The notes below the pieces were generated by a model. That model was not told the origin of the DNA. It saw only the letters and a list, made by a program, of their open reading frames with translations, and made no database searches. From Streptosporangiaceae bacterium (GTDB lineage Bacteria; Actinomycetota; Actinomycetes; Streptosporangiales; Streptosporangiaceae), in contig JASHSZ010000081.1 in NCBI GenBank assembly GCA_030040815.1, forward strand, positions 1 through 18,220: a stretch of DNA of 18,220 bases. Direction: 5' to 3'. Both the position numbers and the translations under genes were made by a program. Positions 15,497-18,220 of the stretch are shown one piece after another. Position 1 is the first letter of the stretch, and each line of letters starts with the position of its first letter.

Positions 15497-16918
15497 CTAG
15501 TGGCAGCCGCACCCGGCTAGCACACCGGCCAGGCTAACCATCTGCACAGCGGCGCTCGTCTCGTCCGGAACCTGGTCTGCCATCACGGCGAACGCGAGCA
15601 CCTGGCCGTTCTGCGCATAGGTGCTCCCAGCCAGCGCGACGACGTTGCTGAGGTTGCCGGTCTTCGCCCGCACGACGCCGAGTCCGGCACCGCCGCCGGA
15701 GCCGAAGAGACTGCCGCCGGGTGCCAGCGTGCCGGAGAAGCCCTCGACTGGCAGGCCGGTCAGCACTGACCGGAGCCGCGGGGTGGTGGCGGCGAGCCTG
15801 ACCAGCTGGACAAGCACCGCCGGAGCTATCTTGTCGTCCGGCGACAGCCCGCTGCCGTCGTAAAGCTGGAGCTCGCCGGTGACGCCGAGCCCGCGCAAGA
15901 CGGAGGTAACCGCGGCCGCCGCCCCGCTGAACGAGGCCGGCTGGCCGGTGGCGATGGCGACCTGCCTGGCTAGGTTCTCCGCGATCGTGTTGTTGCTCTC
16001 CTCGAGCATCCACTGCACGATCTGGGCGAGCGGGGGCGACTGCACGCTCGCTAGCGTCGCGGCCCCGGCCGGCGCGGTAGCCGGCTGCACGGCCCCGGAA
16101 ACGGTGACGCCGTCGGTGGCCAGGTACCCCGCGAAGACGTCCGCGGCCTCCTGAGCCGGATCGGCCACGCGCAGCCCGCTGCTCAACTGGTCGTCTTCCG
16201 GTGTCCCGGCCGGCGTCACCCGGCCCTGGTCGACCTCCAGCGAGGTAATGGTGCTGACGTTGCCGCCTGTCACGTAGCTCTCCGACCAGTCGGGTCCGAG
16301 CCCTGGCCCGGTGTACAGCGAGGTGTCGTAGCCGAGCTGAACGCTATGCTCACCGCGAGCCAGCAGCGCCTTGGCGGTCTGGCTGGCGAGCTCGGTTAGC
16401 GTGGCCGGCTGGGGGTAATCGGCCGCGGGCAGCTGGCCGGCTGCGAGCGTAGGGTCGCCACCGCCGACGAGGACCACCGAGCCGGCGCTGGCACCGCTGA
16501 CGACCTTGGTGGTCAGGCGGGCGGCTGGCCCGAGAACATTGAGCGCCGCCACCGCCGTCGCGAGCTTATTGGTGGAGGCAGGCGTGAATCCGGCGTTAGC
16601 GTTGCTGGCGTACAGCACCTGGCCCGTGGTCAGGTTGGTAACCAGCACGCCGAGCGACTGCCCGAACACCGGCGAGCTCAGCACCGGTGCGAGCGCCTGG
16701 CTCACGCCGGCCGCGGTTGCGCCGCCAGAGGCATGGGCCGCCCCGGTCGCTGGCTCCAGAACCGGCGTCACCCCCGCCGGCCGGCGGCTGGCGATGGCGG
16801 CCGGCCGCCACAGGACTAGCCTGCCCGGAAGCAACCTGACCACGGTCAGGCCGGCCCCGATCACAACCGCGCACAGCACGCCGATCACCGCGGGGACCAG
16901 GCGGCTGCGATGATGCAA
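15497..16918 (-). CDS. dacB: D-alanyl-D-alanine carboxypeptidase/endopeptidase (peptidase S13, PBP4 type)
   Basis: A low-molecular-weight penicillin-binding protein that trims or cleaves peptidoglycan peptides outside the membrane. The three active-site motifs are present: STNK (in [10 protein letters not shown]), SNN ([14 protein letters not shown]) and KTG ([10 protein letters not shown]). LVGGGDPTL and [10 protein letters not shown] are also typical of the S13 family. A single membrane segment near the N-terminus ([20 protein letters not shown]) without a clear cleavage site suggests a signal anchor. Start TTG 16918 is preferred because AAGGGA lies nine bases upstream; GTG 16966 has none but would add 16 residues. 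TTG gives 473 residues. The protein ends GCGCH, an unusual cysteine-rich terminus. It is divergent from ppa. Confidence 0.94.
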   Translation of the reverse strand: MHHRSRLVPAVIGVLCAVVIGAGLTVVRLLPGRLVLWRPAAIASRRPAGVTPVLEPATGAAHASGGATAAGVSQALAPVLSSPVFGQSLGVLVTNLTTGQVLYASNANAGFTPASTNKLATAVAALNVLGPAARLTTKVVSGASAGSVVLVGGGDPTLAAGQLPAADYPQPATLTELASQTAKALLARGEHSVQLGYDTSLYTGPGLGPDWSESYVTGGNVSTITSLEVDQGRVTPAGTPEDDQLSSGLRVADPAQEAADVFAGYLATDGVTVSGAVQPATAPAGAATLASVQSPPLAQIVQWMLEESNNTIAENLARQVAIATGQPASFSGAAAAVTSVLRGLGVTGELQLYDGSGLSPDDKIAPAVLVQLVRLAATTPRLRSVLTGLPVEGFSGTLAPGGSLFGSGGGAGLGVVRAKTGNLSNVVALAGSTYAQNGQVLAFAVMADQVPDETSAAVQMVSLAGVLAGCGCH

Positions 16919-17060
16919 CGAGTCCGTTCCCTTCCAAGTGGCGTCCGCACGTGGGCGCCGGGGCACCCAGGGGGCACCCCGGCGGCGGCTGACCGACGGC
17001 TACCGGGTAGACATCAGCCAGGCAATCAGACTAAGCGGGCTGAGGCGCTGGGGGCACGAC
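16919..17060. promoter_or_regulatory. Divergent dacB/ppa promoter region
   Basis: The 142 bases between the chosen dacB and ppa starts must hold both promoters. For ppa, TAGACA (17008-17013, one mismatch to TTGACA) is followed 17 bases later by CTAAGC (17031-17036), a poor -10. GGGGG at 17050-17054 is six bases before the ppa GTG. For dacB no promoter stands out. The region is open in frame with ppa but shows no family similarity. Confidence 0.3.
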
Positions 17061-17570
17061 GTGGAGTTTGAGGTAATCATCGAGATCCCCAAGGGGCAGC
17101 GTAACAAGTACGAGATGGACCACGAGACGGGCCGGATCAGGCTCGACCGGATGCTGTTTACCTCGACCCGGTATCCGGCTGACTACGGGTTCATCGAGAA
17201 CACCCTGGCCGACGACGGTGACCCGCTCGACGCTCTCGTACTACTCGAGGAGCCCACGTTTCCTGGCTGCCAGATCCGCTGCCGGGCGATCGGCATGTTC
17301 CGGATGCGAGACGAGATGGGCCTCGACGACAAGGTGCTGTGCGTGCCGGCTACTGACCCGCGGATGGCGCACCTGCGCAACATCACCGACGTAGCGGAGT
17401 TCGACCAGCTCGAGATCCAGCACTTCTTCGAGGTGTACAAGGCGCTGGAACCAGGCAAGCAGGTCGAGGCGGCTGCCTGGGCGGACGTCGCGGCGGCGGA
17501 GGCGGAGATCGTGGCCTGCCGGGAGCGGCTGGCGGCCAGCCATCAGCACCCGGACGACCACCCAGCGTGA
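17061..17570 (+). CDS. ppa: Inorganic pyrophosphatase, family I
   Basis: Ppa hydrolyses pyrophosphate to two phosphates, driving biosynthetic reactions including those of NadC and FolP, which release pyrophosphate. The 169-residue protein starts [18 protein letters not shown] and carries [18 protein letters not shown], the metal-binding signature [21 protein letters not shown] and [13 protein letters not shown], all canonical for the soluble family I enzyme. The GTG at 17061 is chosen because the conserved family begins there; the frame is open upstream to 16938, overlapping dacB, but those 41 residues are not conserved. The extreme C-terminus ([11 protein letters not shown]) is His/Asp-rich and variable. 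Confidence 0.96.
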   Translation: MEFEVIIEIPKGQRNKYEMDHETGRIRLDRMLFTSTRYPADYGFIENTLADDGDPLDALVLLEEPTFPGCQIRCRAIGMFRMRDEMGLDDKVLCVPATDPRMAHLRNITDVAEFDQLEIQHFFEVYKALEPGKQVEAAAWADVAAAEAEIVACRERLAASHQHPDDHPA

Positions 17571-17573
17571 CGA

Positions 17574-17592
17574 GCTGCCTGGGGCGGGCAGC
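17574..17592 (+). terminator. Candidate hairpin terminator after ppa
   Basis: GCTGCC (17574-17579) and GGCAGC (17587-17592) form a 6 bp stem with a 7-base loop, starting three bases after the ppa TGA. There is no T-tract, so this is a positional call. Confidence 0.4.
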
Positions 17593-17615
17593 ACACTGGT
17601 AGCCAGGTAACCCTG

Positions 17616-17631
17616 CCGGTGCCGGCACCGG
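17616..17631. promoter_or_regulatory. Perfect 16-base palindrome between ppa and the Crp-family gene
   Basis: CCGGTGCCGGCACCGG is a perfect palindrome, able to form a 6 bp stem with a CCGG loop. It lies 41 bases before the Crp-family ATG and could be part of a terminator or an operator. It does not resemble the TGTGA-N6-TCACA site of Crp proteins. Confidence 0.35.
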
Positions 17632-17672
17632 GCAATCGGCTCCAGGCCAGGCAGTCCCGCCGTGGAGGTGTC

Positions 17673-18220
17673 ATGACGCACGCTGAGGACGTGCTCCGCC
17701 GGGCGCCCCTATTCGAGGCGCTGAGCGAGGAGGACGCCAGTGCGCTACGGGCCGGCATCATGACCGTGCACCTGAACCGGGGCGAGCGGCTGTTCTCCGA
17801 GGGGGACACCGGCGACAAGCTCTACATCATTCTGTCCGGCAAGATCAAGCTGACCAAGGCCGCGCCGGACGGGCGGGAGAACCTGCTGAGCGTGCACGGA
17901 CCAGGCGAGATGTTCGGCGAGCTGTCCCTGTTCGACCCGATACCCAGGACATCAAGCGCCACCGCCGTGACGAATGCCGAGCTGGCCGGGGTGGCCCACG
18001 ACGACCTGCGGACCTGGCTGTCTACGCGGCCGGAGGTGGCGATGCACCTGCTGCAGGCGCTCGCCAAGCGGCTGCGCCGGATCAACGAAATCAAGGCCGA
18101 CCTGGTCTTCACCGACGTGCCCGGCCGGGTGGCCAAGGCGCTGCTCGACCTGGCCGAGCGCTTCGGCGTGCCGACACCTGCCGGGATGCAGGTCAACCAT
18201 GACCTGACGCAGGAAGAGCT
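17673..18220 (+). CDS. Crp/Fnr family transcriptional regulator (cut by right window edge)
   Basis: The visible 182 codons comprise a cyclic-nucleotide-binding domain (about 10-125), a dimerisation helix (HLLQALAKRLRRINEIKADLVF) and the start of the winged helix-turn-helix, cut at LTQEEL. Key residues are in FGELSLFDPIPRTSSA (81-96): the GEL plus R-T-S pattern is the phosphate-binding cassette, consistent with cAMP binding, and it closely resembles actinobacterial Crp/GlxR-type global regulators. The ATG at 17673 has GGAGG four bases upstream. The DNA-recognition helix is outside the window, so target specificity cannot be read. The name crp is likely but not assigned without the C-terminus. 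Confidence 0.9.
   Translation, partial: MTHAEDVLRRAPLFEALSEEDASALRAGIMTVHLNRGERLFSEGDTGDKLYIILSGKIKLTKAAPDGRENLLSVHGPGEMFGELSLFDPIPRTSSATAVTNAELAGVAHDDLRTWLSTRPEVAMHLLQALAKRLRRINEIKADLVFTDVPGRVAKALLDLAERFGVPTPAGMQVNHDLTQEE

Noticed and set aside
16938..17060. N-terminal extension of Ppa by 41 residues
   Set aside because: The conserved protein begins at [12 protein letters not shown]; the extension overlaps dacB and has no family similarity.
17616..17631. Crp autoregulatory site upstream of the Crp-family gene
   Set aside because: The palindrome CCGGTGCCGGCACCGG has no TGTGA/TCACA half-sites, so it was recorded only as an unexplained palindrome.

Overview
The window is high-G+C DNA (clearly G+C-rich by eye; not computed) from an actinobacterium. 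The gene order dacB, Zincin_2-type protease, tilS, hpt, ftsH, folE, folP, folB, folK, DUF3180, Rossmann/DUF2520, panC, nadB, nadC, coaX, with ppa divergent from dacB, is the kind of housekeeping neighbourhood I recall from Streptomyces and related filamentous actinomycetes. The genus cannot be fixed from the sequence alone. Frequent GTG and TTG starts, 1-4 base stop/start overlaps and C-terminal low-complexity tails fit this assignment.

From about 16.92 kb down to base 1 almost everything is on the minus strand. In transcription order the genes are a cell-wall D,D-carboxypeptidase (dacB), a zincin-like putative metalloprotease, tRNA-Ile lysidine synthetase (tilS), hypoxanthine phosphoribosyltransferase (hpt), the membrane AAA protease FtsH, GTP cyclohydrolase I (folE), an MprF/LysX-like DUF2156 membrane protein, folP, folB, folK, a DUF3180 membrane protein, a Rossmann/DUF2520 oxidoreductase-like protein, panC, nadB, nadC and the start of coaX (cut by the left edge). 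folE, folP, folB and folK make the dihydropteroate branch of folate synthesis. DUF2520, panC and coaX belong to, or neighbour, pantothenate/CoA synthesis. nadB and nadC make quinolinate-derived NAD precursors. Most junctions overlap by 1-4 bases, indicating translational coupling. Breaks with room for their own signals lie before ftsH, before the DUF2156 gene, before folP, before the DUF2520 gene and before the Zincin_2 gene.

On the plus strand at the right end are ppa (inorganic pyrophosphatase, divergent from dacB) and a Crp/Fnr-family regulator cut by the right edge just as its helix-turn-helix begins.

The window is essentially ordinary core genome: no mobile elements, CRISPR arrays, rRNA or tRNA genes were seen, and I do not find a convincing new multi-gene system. 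The parts worth a second look are smaller. A G/C-rich repeat occurs in two copies inside the end of folP and in two similar-looking copies inside an insertion in tilS. A hairpin, Shine-Dalgarno and mini-ORF leader precedes the DUF2520 gene. The folP start looks leaderless, with a palindrome over the -35 region. Three conserved but poorly understood proteins (DUF2520, DUF3180, Zincin_2) and a lone MprF-like gene sit inside the folate cluster.
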